Position numbers and translations under genes: made by a program
Source: an uncultured Marvinbryantia sp.
GTDB lineage: Bacteria > Bacillota > Clostridia > Lachnospirales > Lachnospiraceae
Assembly: GCA_934408725.1 (NCBI GenBank)
Contig: CAKRVB010000027.1
Coordinates: forward strand, 1-37,593
Direction: 5' to 3'
Length of the DNA stretch: 37,593 bases
Notes under the pieces: model-generated
The model's input: only the letters and a program-made list of their open reading frames with translations
Told to the model about the DNA's origin: nothing
Database searches by the model: none
Shown here: positions 28,491-37,021 of the stretch, piece by piece
Position numbering within the stretch: the first letter of the stretch is position 1
Layout: each line of letters opens with the position of its first letter

Positions 28491-28703
28491 TTATACTTTG
28501 ATTCGATCTGCAATATCTTTGCTTACTGCAAACTGTCTTCCCGCCGCCGATACGATCATATTCCCACAAAAATTCTGGATTACTTTTATCGTACTTCCTT
28601 CTTCAATATGGCCTTCTCTCAGGAACTTCAATATCTCCGGCGCTCCAAACATCCATTTTATGGTACAGGCATTGCCTGAAGCCTGTGCTGATAAGTTCTG
28701 CAT
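28491..28703 (-). CDS. Small FeoA-domain protein
   Basis: A 70-aa protein whose central part matches the SH3-like FeoA fold. FLREGHIEEGSTIKVIQNFC corresponds to the (L/M)xxxGxxxGxxIxV core, followed by the MIVSAAGRQFAVSKDIADRI segment. FeoA domains bind the FeoB iron transporter or form the C-terminal domain of DtxR regulators. No feoB is nearby, so this is a stand-alone copy of uncertain role. It has its own promoter (28755-28784), an AGGAGG ribosome binding site eight bases before the ATG and a strong terminator, so it is an independent unit between surface genes B and C. Confidence 0.75.
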   Translation of the reverse strand: MQNLSAQASGNACTIKWMFGAPEILKFLREGHIEEGSTIKVIQNFCGNMIVSAAGRQFAVSKDIADRIKV

Positions 28704-28754
28704 CTCCCAACCTCCTGTCTGTCATCTGCTGACTGTTATCCCCCGTTTTCTACG

Positions 28755-28784
28755 ATTTTACGCCTCACTTTGCGTGTTAGTCAA
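28755..28784 (-). promoter_or_regulatory. Promoter of the FeoA-domain gene
   Basis: TTGACT (28779-28784), an 18-base spacer and TAAAAT (28755-28760) on the minus strand, about 50 bases before the gene. Confidence 0.65.
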
Positions 28785-28866
28785 TAAAATACATTTTTAG
28801 GGAATCCTAGTCTTTGCAAGGCATTTCTGTCTGAAGATAGGCTGGGAAAAAGGAATACCCTTTTCT

Positions 28867-31413
28867 TTATTTTGTAACTTTTACTTTGACTTTTACTGTC
28901 TTACTTCCGGATTTTACTGTAATAGTTGCTGTACCAGCTTTCTTAGCCTTGATCACACCCTTAGAAGATACGGTAGCGATCTTCTTGTTAGAAGTCTTGT
29001 ATGTTACCTTATTCTTAGATGTAACAGGTGTCACAAATGGTGCAAGCTTTGTGGACTTCTTAACCTTTAAGGTAATATTCTTGGTTACGTTTGTGATCTT
29101 AGAAGTAGCAACTTTCTTCTTCTGTACTTTAACCTTTACCTTAGCTGTAGCGCCAGATAAGAACTTCATTGTAATCGTAGCTGTTCCGGCTTTCTTACCT
29201 TTTACAGTACCTTTCTTATCTACACTGACAATCTTCTTATCCTTAGCAGATAATGTGCAGCTGACAATCTTATCTCCCTTTGCCAGACCTTTTACGTTCT
29301 TGCTTAAAGAAGCTTTCTGTTTTACCTGAAGAGGAAGTGTGCTGTTGATCAGTGTTACATTGCTTACCAGTTTTGGAATCGCTACTGTCTCAACAGTACC
29401 GCAAACACTACAGGTATGATACTGAGAACCTTCTTCCAGAACAGATGCTTCCTTGGTTACGGTAAATGCATTAAATGTGTGGCCAAGCGCCGGGATGGTC
29501 TCGTAGTAGATCATCTCGCAGGATGCACATTCTTTAGCCTTTTCACCAGCTATTGTACAGGTGGCTGTTTTCGTTATCACTGCTTCTTTCCATTTGTGAG
29601 ATACATTGTAATCCATGTACTGAGCTTCAATAGAGCTGTCACCTACCTGGGTAACTACTTCTAAATAATAAGTTTCATTAGTTTTCAGTCGATATGTTAC
29701 TCCTTGCCAAGTATCACCTGTTGAGCAAAGCTTTTCTTTTGCCGCATTGTAAAGAACTAACTTTGCTGCTCCTCCGCAAATGTTCCACACGCCATCTTTA
29801 TCTGGTATAAACTTAAAGTACTGCTTTGTACCATCCTTATAAGACATGATTGCTTCTGGTACTGTCGTAGTCAAACTTCTGGCTGTTTCAAAAGATGTAG
29901 CCTGTGCAACTACTCTGTTCAATTTTTCCTGACTACCTACTAAAATTATAACTTCTTCATATTCATCACCTGCCCAAACATTGCAATGGATCATTTGTAC
30001 ATCATCTGTATCTGGAATAAACGTACACTTCGCAGTCGATCCCAAATCGTCACCATTGTCACTATACCAGCTATAATTAATATCAACATCAGCGGTTGCA
30101 AATACCTCCAATGTAACCGATTCACCTTTCGTAATAGCTACTTTTTCCGGTGCGCTAACACTTAAATTTGCCTTTTTCTGTGGCTTATTTGGGGTAATAT
30201 AATAATTAATCCATGCTTCCTCATATCCATCAGTTACATAACATGTATATCTCTCATACCATTTTGCTACTACTGTCAAATCTGCTGTAGTTGATAACAC
30301 TGTTTTTTCATCATCATTTTTGTACCATTTATAGTTCAGAGTTCCACGAGCCGTTTTAGCCTCTGCATGCAATGTAACTGATGCATCCTCTTTTTCAATA
30401 TATACAGCGTCACCAGATTTATATTCAAATCCACTGTCTGGATATACTTCAAAATAAACTTTTACCAGAGATGTTCCATCTGTTACTACACAGCAATATT
30501 CTCCCATTGCTCCCAACTCTGTTTTTCCTTTATAAGTAACATTTCCTGTCACATCTGTAACAGCAACATATTCATCATTAGTTTCTTTATACCACTGATA
30601 CTTCAATTCGTCCTGAGTCACTTTTGTTGATTTTGCAAGGAAACTAAGTTCAAAATCCTGTCCAGGGTTTGCAACTGTTATAAATCTTGCTTCACCATCG
30701 TCGTCTGTATGATCGTATTCAGAACTATCCTGTTCATTGTTATAAATTTTAATCGTACCATTATTTGAACCTGCATAAACATAAACCATAATTTCCTCAG
30801 TATCATCTGGATATTCCGTATCACTGACTATACACTTATAAGTTTTACTGGTATGATTCATATAATCCAATCCGTCTGCATCTACGATAAATTCATTTTC
30901 TTTTGTTTCAGAAATTAATTTTTCATCGTCATCATACCATCTATACTTCAGCGTATCAGGCAATGCCTCCTCTTCATCATAACAATAAACAGGAATATGT
31001 ATTATTTTTTTCTGACCAAGCATGATTCTTTCATTCATCTCATTCTCATCTATATACCATCTCTTGGAATGCGCTTCACCATCTCCGGCTCCACCCCCAA
31101 TGATACCTTCATCCGCTGATCCAAAAGTTGCAACCATATCATTGGTGTCCTGTGGTTCAATGACCATTGCTCCTTCTTCCCCAAATGCCTGCTCTGCCAC
31201 TTCACCATCTGTCACAATCTCTTCTTCAAGATCTCCGTCTGCGACCTCGACGTCTTCTCCCTCAGCTTCTTCCTCGGCATCCTGTACTTCCACGGTACTT
31301 TCTTCGGCAACTGTTGTCACGTCTTCTGCGGATACCAGCAGTCCGGTATCTACACTGGTAAATGCCATAGCCAGTGACATTACAAATGCCATTCTCTGTT
31401 TCATTTTACTCAT
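28867..31413 (-). CDS. Surface protein B: Ig-like domains, PPC-like module, two Cys repeats, two Big_2
   Basis: An 848-aa predicted secreted protein from the ATG at 31413, preferred over an in-frame upstream start because GGAAGGAG precedes it. The signal peptide (MSKMKQRMAFVMSLAMAFTS) is followed by an acidic linker to about residue 105. Four Ig-like domains follow, with the W...YxC pattern (LKYRWYDDD/YKCIVSD, LKYQWYKE/EYCCVVTD, LNYKWYKND/YTCYVTD, INYSWYSD/IHCNVWAG). Then come one PPC-like module (YFKFIPDKDGVWNI), two Cys repeats (TATCTIAGEK...CASCE and HTCSVCG) and two Big_2 domains ending VKVKVKVTK. The Ig-like front half is unlike A and C, but the back half is the shared cassette. No LPXTG. 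Its promoter carries a G7 tract. Confidence 0.88.
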   Translation of the reverse strand: MSKMKQRMAFVMSLAMAFTSVDTGLLVSAEDVTTVAEESTVEVQDAEEEAEGEDVEVADGDLEEEIVTDGEVAEQAFGEEGAMVIEPQDTNDMVATFGSADEGIIGGGAGDGEAHSKRWYIDENEMNERIMLGQKKIIHIPVYCYDEEEALPDTLKYRWYDDDEKLISETKENEFIVDADGLDYMNHTSKTYKCIVSDTEYPDDTEEIMVYVYAGSNNGTIKIYNNEQDSSEYDHTDDDGEARFITVANPGQDFELSFLAKSTKVTQDELKYQWYKETNDEYVAVTDVTGNVTYKGKTELGAMGEYCCVVTDGTSLVKVYFEVYPDSGFEYKSGDAVYIEKEDASVTLHAEAKTARGTLNYKWYKNDDEKTVLSTTADLTVVAKWYERYTCYVTDGYEEAWINYYITPNKPQKKANLSVSAPEKVAITKGESVTLEVFATADVDINYSWYSDNGDDLGSTAKCTFIPDTDDVQMIHCNVWAGDEYEEVIILVGSQEKLNRVVAQATSFETARSLTTTVPEAIMSYKDGTKQYFKFIPDKDGVWNICGGAAKLVLYNAAKEKLCSTGDTWQGVTYRLKTNETYYLEVVTQVGDSSIEAQYMDYNVSHKWKEAVITKTATCTIAGEKAKECASCEMIYYETIPALGHTFNAFTVTKEASVLEEGSQYHTCSVCGTVETVAIPKLVSNVTLINSTLPLQVKQKASLSKNVKGLAKGDKIVSCTLSAKDKKIVSVDKKGTVKGKKAGTATITMKFLSGATAKVKVKVQKKKVATSKITNVTKNITLKVKKSTKLAPFVTPVTSKNKVTYKTSNKKIATVSSKGVIKAKKAGTATITVKSGSKTVKVKVKVTK

Positions 31414-31469
31414 GTTTTTCTCCTTCCTTTTGGGCTGTAATATGAGTGAATTCACAGCCACTCGTTAGG

Positions 31470-31499
31470 TATATATTACTCCCCCCCACATTCTGTCAA
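31470..31499 (-). promoter_or_regulatory. Promoter of surface gene B with G7 tract in the spacer
   Basis: A perfect TTGACA -35 (31494-31499) is followed on the minus strand by a spacer containing seven consecutive G (31481-31487). An AT-rich -10 candidate comes next, TATATA at 31470-31475, giving an 18-base spacer. No candidate -10 sits at the optimal 17 with a good match, so the sampled state may be weak. Loss of one G would place TATATA at 17. Confidence 0.65.
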
Positions 31500-31605
31500 G
31501 ATGCATAATAAAACTTTACTTTTTTATGTTTTATTATCTTTTTCGATTATTTCTATCTACTTTTTCGAAATAAATCTGGCAAAATGATCTATAAAAACGT
31601 TTTCA

Positions 31606-31637
31606 TTCAAAAAAACAAGGGCAGCTTTCGCTGCCCC
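31606..31637 (-). terminator. Rho-independent terminator after the Rpn nuclease gene
   Basis: GGGCAGC/GCTGCCC with a GAAA loop on the minus strand is followed by TTGTTTTTTT, 14 bases past the stop. The core is the same as the terminator at 28455-28484. Confidence 0.88.
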
Positions 31638-31651
31638 ACCGTCATTTACCT

Positions 31652-32671
31652 CTATTTCAGTCTCTCTATTACTTCTTCACTACTCATCTTCAACACATCT
31701 GCTATCTCCATGACAGTGTAGCCCTTTTCATGCATGCTGCTGATGACGTTATTGATTGTTTCCAATATTGCTTCTTGTCTTCCTTCTTGTATTCCTTCCC
31801 GTCGTCCTTCTCGTCTTCCCTGTTCCAGACCGAATTTATGTCCAATCGCTATTCCTTCTTCTTTCACTCCCTGACTTAAATTACACATGATCTTCAAATC
31901 CTTTCTGAGCTTCTGCTCCATCGGTATATGATATTCCTCTTCTATAATTTGCATCTTTTCTTTGGCTTCCAGATTCTGTGACAGCAATGTTCCCAGTAAT
32001 CTATGTAATTCATACTCCTCGTCCTGCTCCGGGATCTGTTTTGCAAGTCCTATCATGATAATATTCACCAGATCCAGTCTGCCTTTCCAGTGTTCTTTTC
32101 CAATCAGACTTTCCTGCGTTAGATGAATATGTTCTAATGTATTCTTTTTTCGATTCATGCAGATCCAGATGGAATAGACTTTCCTGATGTCGTTATATTC
32201 CGAATTGATGAATTCTCTGTCTTTCTGGGACGATATCATCCTGCTTACATAAAACACTGCCCGGTTCAGGATATGATATTCAGTTGGTTCATCTTTCTGC
32301 GCCTCCACGTTAATAATCATCTTGTAAAGGCCATCTTGCGTCCGTACATAAAACAATATATCAAATCGAACTTCTCCTTCGTTGATCTCTTTGTTTTCCG
32401 TATTCAGACCGATGATCTTTTTTCCATTCATTTCTGTTGCTGCATTCGTCATTCCTGGATCCACCGGTACCAGACTGATGTATGGCTCTCCTTCTATGAA
32501 CGGAACCACATCCATCGGATTCATCCCCTTAAATTCTTCTACCGTCTTCACCAGTATGTGCGCCAGAATGCTTTTCTGTCCTAATATCTCTTTTGCTTTT
32601 TCATCGTACTGTGCCTCTTTATCTGTCGTAAAAATGGTCTTCTTTATCAGTGTATTCCCATTTTCCGCCAT
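31652..32671 (-). CDS. Rpn/PD-(D/E)XK nuclease-family protein
   Basis: A 339-aa protein of the recombination-promoting nuclease (Rpn, also labelled transposase-like PD-(D/E)XK) family. The core is visible as Asp104 in RFDILFYVR and Glu123-Ala-Gln-Lys126 in IINVEAQKD, the D...EXQK active-site pattern. The C-terminal half is helical, with a GHKFGLEQGRREGRREG-type heptad stretch (residues 277-298) and a final helix-turn-helix-like tail (YTVMEIADVLKMSSEEVIERL). Family members cut DNA, and some act in phage defence or raise recombination. The ATG has only a distant GGAGGAG, 15 bases upstream. An in-frame, protein-like stretch of about 33 codons precedes it without ATG, GTG or TTG, so the start could be degenerate. 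Confidence 0.82.
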   Translation of the reverse strand: MAENGNTLIKKTIFTTDKEAQYDEKAKEILGQKSILAHILVKTVEEFKGMNPMDVVPFIEGEPYISLVPVDPGMTNAATEMNGKKIIGLNTENKEINEGEVRFDILFYVRTQDGLYKMIINVEAQKDEPTEYHILNRAVFYVSRMISSQKDREFINSEYNDIRKVYSIWICMNRKKNTLEHIHLTQESLIGKEHWKGRLDLVNIIMIGLAKQIPEQDEEYELHRLLGTLLSQNLEAKEKMQIIEEEYHIPMEQKLRKDLKIMCNLSQGVKEEGIAIGHKFGLEQGRREGRREGIQEGRQEAILETINNVISSMHEKGYTVMEIADVLKMSSEEVIERLK

Positions 32672-32989
32672 GTATGCTTCTTTTCGCTCCTCCTTCTTTT
32701 TGCGAAAGAGAATCTCTGCCTGATCAGTATGTCTCAGCCATTCCGTCCTCTTCCTGCTCTTTTATTTTGAAAGCATAAGATTCCAGAATTGCTGTTAGAT
32801 CTTCAGACGATACAGATGTATCTTGACGTGAATACTATGCTTTGCATTAAAATCATAGCATGTTTATTTTGAATTGTAAACATTATCTTTTGATGTTTCT
32901 GCACATCTTTTTATTTATAAGATTCTATCATATGACATGCAATCCGTTCATTCACATTTGTAAGTCTATGATCATTTTTTATAGCGGCC
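32672..32989. other. Intergenic leader of the Rpn gene
   Basis: This stretch of about 320 bases holds the Rpn promoter (32852-32880) and an untranslated leader of about 175 bases. The leader includes the in-frame extension that begins after a TAA near 32765 and encodes EWLRHTDQAEILFRKKKEER. The part above 32880 is AT-rich, with no gene or repeat that I can support. Confidence 0.5.
32852..32880 (-). promoter_or_regulatory. Sigma-A promoter of the Rpn nuclease gene
   Basis: TTTACA (32875-32880), a 17-base spacer and TATGAT (32852-32857) on the minus strand. A CTATG...CATAG inverted repeat overlaps the -10 and start region and could be a weak operator. Confidence 0.75.
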
Positions 32990-33019
32990 AAAAAGGGAAT
33001 CATCTGCCTGATGATTCCC
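32990..33019 (-). terminator. Rho-independent terminator after surface gene A
   Basis: A nine-base-pair stem GGGAATCAT/ATGATTCCC with a seven-base loop, followed on the minus strand by TTTTT, 18 bases past the stop codon. Confidence 0.88.
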
Positions 33020-33037
33020 CCTGGTGTTATAGTCAGT

Positions 33038-36000
33038 TTATTTTGTAACGGTTACTTTCACTTTCTTAGTCTTCTTTCCGACTTTGACTGTGATCGTAGT
33101 CTTTCCAGCCTTCTTAGCTGTGATCTTTCCATTCTTAGCTACGGTAGCAATCTTCTTATTTGCAGTTTTGTAAGAAGCTTTGTCTTTTGTCGTGATCGGT
33201 GCAATCACCGGTGACAGCTTATACGTATTCTTTACTTTTAAAGTAATGCTGCCCGGTATATTTGTGATCTTAGATGTTGCTACTTTCGCTTTCTGTACTT
33301 TGACGGTTACTGTCTTGGAAAGTCCAGATGCAAAGTTCATGGTAATCTTTGCTTTTCCTGCTTTCTTGCCAGTTACTTTACCAGCATTATTTACTGTCGC
33401 AATCTTCTTATTAGAAGTCGTACAGGATACCAGTCTGTCTCCAGTGGTCATAGCTGTGATCAGCTTCGTTATGGATGCAGACTGTTTTACCTGTAATGGC
33501 AATGTGCTGGCTGATAACGTTACATTGGCTGCCAGTCTTCCTACTGTTGCATTTTCAGAATATCCACAAACCGTACAGGTATGTATCTGAACCCCTTCTG
33601 TCAGGGCCGTTGGATGTGTTGTTTCTACATAACCGCCAAAACTATGGCCTTTTGCAGGAAGTACTGCATAACTTCCTGCTTTTACTTCACCGCAGGAACT
33701 ACACTTCTGCTGTGTATAACCAGCTGTTGTACAGGTTGCTTCTTTGCGATCTTCTGCGTAAGTATGGGAATGATCTTTTAAAGTCAATGAAACATTGAAT
33801 TTTCCATATTCTCCCATATTGTACATTCTGGTTCTGTAATAATAAGTTTTTCCCGCGCTTAACTTATATACCAGTTCAAAATGAAAGCTATTATCACTAT
33901 CGTCATTTTCTTCTAACAAGTCACCATCTGCATCATATATTTCTGCATAGGTATCATAGCTGTTATCTCCCATTGCTGTGAATGCTGCCGTACAATCTGC
34001 CTGTGGAGTATATTTAAACCATGCAACCGGATTGTTCTCTGTCAATTCTACCGTATATGGATTTCCCAGCTCTAATACTGAAACAGGAACACCAGCATCC
34101 TCAAATGGAGAGGCAACTGGTAATACCTGTATGGTATAATGAGCTTCCACATTTGGATTTTCCATCCAGTAAATGTGTACTGTATAATTGCCAGCTTCCA
34201 TTATTTCATCTATATAGTTATACTCCCGATCAGATCCTTCTTTCTGAAGATACATCACAAATTCGTTTCCATTGGAATCTGGTACATAGACATATTCATT
34301 GGTATCTCCACCATCGTCTCCACCATACTTAAAATCTGCAGCATCTAATGTTTCCGAATCTCCTTTCTCATAGTTCACAGCGATTTTAGCCCATATCTTA
34401 GTGCCTCTTTCTCCAGCATAAAATGTAGTTTTTTCTGGAGTTGCGGTAATATTGGTAACACCTGCAACCGGAGTAAGTCTGATATTTTCAGTATAACTCG
34501 TGCCGTCATCTATATCTGTTATGCTTCCCCAAAAGCCCAGATAATATGTCTCATCCTTTTCTGCTTTAAACAATCTGTCTCCAACAAGATCAGCTGAAAC
34601 CAATTTGCCATCCGCATTCTTTTTCAGTACCCTATACCCCTGATATCCGCCGATACGATATCTGCCGGTCTGCTCTGCAGTGAACTGATACCAGGATGGT
34701 AAATAGGAAGAAGCATTTTCTGTACTGATTCTTGTACCAGTATCTTTTGTACTTAATTCTGGCAATGAAAACTCAGAAACATCGACAATATTCAAGTCAC
34801 AGCCATCGCCGATTGTCTGTCCATTTACACTAAAATTTATATGATAGGTACCAGCGTCAAGGCGCGCATATAAACCATAGTTATAATCATCGTCATATTC
34901 TCCATCATCATATTCTCCATTATCACCCTGCGGCTCTAAGCTTGCCCGAATATCATTCCCATCGTTATCTACAACACAATCCGGTCTGTCAAATGTTATA
35001 ATCTGGAAATCATTTTCTCCATACCAGACCTTTATCTGTGCTCCATGAGTAAAGCCCCAATCTGCTCTGGCAATAAATTTATCCTTTGCAAGCTTAACAT
35101 CTGTAATATTCGTAATTTCTCTTACTTTTTTTAATTCTGTTGTCCATGACTGCATATATCCGTCATCATCATATAATCCTTCTTCAAATCCGAGATAATA
35201 TACCTGTCCTTTTTTGCCATAGATGGTGCTGCTCCAGGTTTCTGCTACTTCTCCGTCTTTTTCTCTGAGTATTCTTACTTCACCATTCTTTAAAAAGTAT
35301 TTCTCATCCTCAGGTACTGTGAATTTATACCAGCCAGCTTCTTTATCATTGCTGGTAACCTCATACGAACCAGTTGTTGTCCATTCACCCTTGATATGAT
35401 CTCTGACATTTTGAACTGTAATATTTCCCAGCTCAAATGATTGTCCATTGATGTCTTTTAAAATCAATGTATATGATCCTGTTGCTGCATACTCATCCAT
35501 GGGATATTCATGGCCTTGTGCATCCTTTAAAGCAAAATCAATATGGCCGCCTCTTACCAGATCTGCGCCCCCTTCACTGCCGCCCATAGAGAGCTCTTCT
35601 GATGTACCGTCTTCATAATAGATCTCGAATCCGGCACCTCGTGCATAATCTGTATCTACGCCAGCCCAAAATATATTTCTCAATAAATCAACATTTGAGA
35701 TACGTTCTATTTTTCTTACTGCATACTCATATGTCTCAATAGCTTTTGCGCTGTCTTCAACCTGCTCTTCCTCTGCCATCAATACCTGTTCCTGCCCGTC
35801 TTCTGGCTCCGCTGCTACGATATCTTCCTCAATTTCTTCGTCCTCTAATGCCTCTGCTTCTTCAGGCTCTTCTTCCGTTGATGCAACACCTTCTTCTGCA
35901 ACTGAAGCTGTCTCCTCTTCAACCGATTGCTCCATTGCTTCATTCTCTTCCGCTGCCATGGTAATCATGCCTGGGTTCACACTGGTGAACAGCATCGTTG

Positions 36001-36040
36001 CTGACAGTAACCATGCAAGCTTTCTTGTTCTTGACTTCAT
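33038..36040 (-). CDS. Surface protein A: PPC-like modules, two Cys repeats, two Big_2
   Basis: A 1000-aa predicted secreted protein with a signal peptide (residues 1-29, MKSRTRKLAWLLSATMLFTS) and a long acidic linker to about residue 100. Three PPC-like modules follow (WYKFTVPEDEKYFL, WYQFTAEQTGRYRI, WFKYTPQADCTAAF), each preceded by a beta domain with YEDGTS or YGEND strands. Then come two Cys repeats (ATCTTAG...CSSCG...GH, HTCTVCGYSEN) and two Big_2 domains ending VTVTK. The last two modules match modules 6 and 7 of giant protein C in order, so A resembles a short form of C. The start follows GGGAGG. It is the first gene after the rplKA terminator and has a promoter with a G8 tract. No sortase signal is present. 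Confidence 0.9.
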   Translation of the reverse strand: MKSRTRKLAWLLSATMLFTSVNPGMITMAAEENEAMEQSVEEETASVAEEGVASTEEEPEEAEALEDEEIEEDIVAAEPEDGQEQVLMAEEEQVEDSAKAIETYEYAVRKIERISNVDLLRNIFWAGVDTDYARGAGFEIYYEDGTSEELSMGGSEGGADLVRGGHIDFALKDAQGHEYPMDEYAATGSYTLILKDINGQSFELGNITVQNVRDHIKGEWTTTGSYEVTSNDKEAGWYKFTVPEDEKYFLKNGEVRILREKDGEVAETWSSTIYGKKGQVYYLGFEEGLYDDDGYMQSWTTELKKVREITNITDVKLAKDKFIARADWGFTHGAQIKVWYGENDFQIITFDRPDCVVDNDGNDIRASLEPQGDNGEYDDGEYDDDYNYGLYARLDAGTYHINFSVNGQTIGDGCDLNIVDVSEFSLPELSTKDTGTRISTENASSYLPSWYQFTAEQTGRYRIGGYQGYRVLKKNADGKLVSADLVGDRLFKAEKDETYYLGFWGSITDIDDGTSYTENIRLTPVAGVTNITATPEKTTFYAGERGTKIWAKIAVNYEKGDSETLDAADFKYGGDDGGDTNEYVYVPDSNGNEFVMYLQKEGSDREYNYIDEIMEAGNYTVHIYWMENPNVEAHYTIQVLPVASPFEDAGVPVSVLELGNPYTVELTENNPVAWFKYTPQADCTAAFTAMGDNSYDTYAEIYDADGDLLEENDDSDNSFHFELVYKLSAGKTYYYRTRMYNMGEYGKFNVSLTLKDHSHTYAEDRKEATCTTAGYTQQKCSSCGEVKAGSYAVLPAKGHSFGGYVETTHPTALTEGVQIHTCTVCGYSENATVGRLAANVTLSASTLPLQVKQSASITKLITAMTTGDRLVSCTTSNKKIATVNNAGKVTGKKAGKAKITMNFASGLSKTVTVKVQKAKVATSKITNIPGSITLKVKNTYKLSPVIAPITTKDKASYKTANKKIATVAKNGKITAKKAGKTTITVKVGKKTKKVKVTVTK

Positions 36041-36090
36041 CGTTTCCTCCCTTTCTCAGTCGGCATATCGCCCTTTTCTCTTTCGCTTTC

Positions 36091-36119
36091 ATGATACCCC
36101 CCCCGCATTTATCTGTCAA
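36091..36119 (-). promoter_or_regulatory. Promoter of surface gene A with G8 tract in the spacer
   Basis: TTGACA (36114-36119) and TATCAT (36091-36096) are separated by exactly 17 bases on the minus strand, and the last eight bases of the spacer are all G (36097-36104). Start of transcription near 36084 gives a leader of about 44 bases. In this state the spacing is optimal, so the promoter is probably ON; gain or loss of a G would change spacing to 18 or 16. Confidence 0.85.
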
Positions 36120-36263
36120 CAACAAAACTATTATTTTCTTTATTTTTTTATATATTATTACAAAATACATTTGCTTTCATTAGCCCTGGCTACACTAAAA
36201 ACTTTAAATTCATTCGTTTCAATACATTTTTTCAAAAAGCCAGAAAACACCGTCCCCAATAGC

Positions 36264-36294
36264 AAAAAACCCGGGATCGAAAGATCCCGGGTTT
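36264..36294 (-). terminator. Rho-independent terminator of the rplK-rplA unit
   Basis: A perfect stem CCCGGGATC/GATCCCGGG, extended by AAA/TTT, with a four-base loop and then six T on the minus strand, 18 bases past the rplA stop. It isolates rplKA from the surface-protein island. Confidence 0.95.
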
Positions 36295-36312
36295 ACATCT
36301 AAGAACTAAATC

Positions 36313-37005
36313 CTAAACAAATTTAGCAGTATTCAGTTTTACGCCAGGTCCCATGGTAGAAGTGATCGTTACACTCTTCAGGTACTGACCCTTTAATGCT
36401 GCTGGTCTTGCTTTTGTAATAGCTCCGATAAGCGTCTGGAAGTTGTCGCTCAGCATTTCTTCTGTGAAAGAAGCTTTTCCGATTGGCACGTGAATGATGT
36501 TTGTCTTATCCAATCTGTATTCAATCTTACCAGCTTTGATATCGTTGATAGCCTTTGTTACGTCCATAGTAACAGTACCAGCTTTTGGGTTTGGCATTAA
36601 GCCTTTTGGTCCAAGTACACGACCCAGACGACCAACAACACCCATCATATCCGGTGTAGCTACTACTACGTCAAAGTCTAACCAACCTTCGTTCTGAATC
36701 TTCGGAATCAGTTCTTCTGCTCCTACGAAATCAGCTCCGGCTGCCAGTGCTTCATCAGCTTTTGCATTCTTAGCGAATACAAGAACACGAACTGTTTTAC
36801 CAGTTCCATGAGGCAGTACAACTGCACCACGGATCTGCTGATCTGCATGACGTCCGTCACATCCGGTTCTGATATGAACTTCGATTGTTTCATCAAATTT
36901 TGCTACAGCATTTTTCTTTACTACGCTGATTGCATCAGCTGCTTCGTAAAGAGTTGTGCGGTCAATTGCTTTAGCCGCATCAGTATATCTTTTTCCTCTT
37001 TTCAT
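36313..37005 (-). CDS. rplA: Ribosomal protein L1
   Basis: A 230-aa L1, the mobile L1-stalk protein of the large subunit that binds 23S rRNA helices 76-78 and represses its own operon by binding a copy of that site in mRNA. The start [15 protein letters not shown], the [13 protein letters not shown] segment and the [20 protein letters not shown] signature are intact. The ATG at 37005 follows an AGGAGG ribosome binding site. The gene is 87 bases after rplK and is preceded by its own L1-stalk mimic (37022-37049). Confidence 0.98.
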   Translation of the reverse strand: MKRGKRYTDAAKAIDRTTLYEAADAISVVKKNAVAKFDETIEVHIRTGCDGRHADQQIRGAVVLPHGTGKTVRVLVFAKNAKADEALAAGADFVGAEELIPKIQNEGWLDFDVVVATPDMMGVVGRLGRVLGPKGLMPNPKAGTVTMDVTKAINDIKAGKIEYRLDKTNIIHVPIGKASFTEEMLSDNFQTLIGAITKARPAALKGQYLKSVTITSTMGPGVKLNTAKFV

Positions 37006-37021
37006 ATTAAATAACCTCCTG

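Noticed and set aside
28455..31637. Repeated GGGCAGC/GCTGCCC element flanking gene B and feoA as ends of a mobile element
   Set aside because: Both copies sit immediately after stop codons and are followed by T runs, so they are ordinary terminators that share a stem.
31652..32671. The Rpn gene as an insertion sequence transposase
   Set aside because: No terminal inverted repeats or target duplications were seen around it. It has its own promoter and terminator, and the fold is PD-(D/E)XK rather than DDE.
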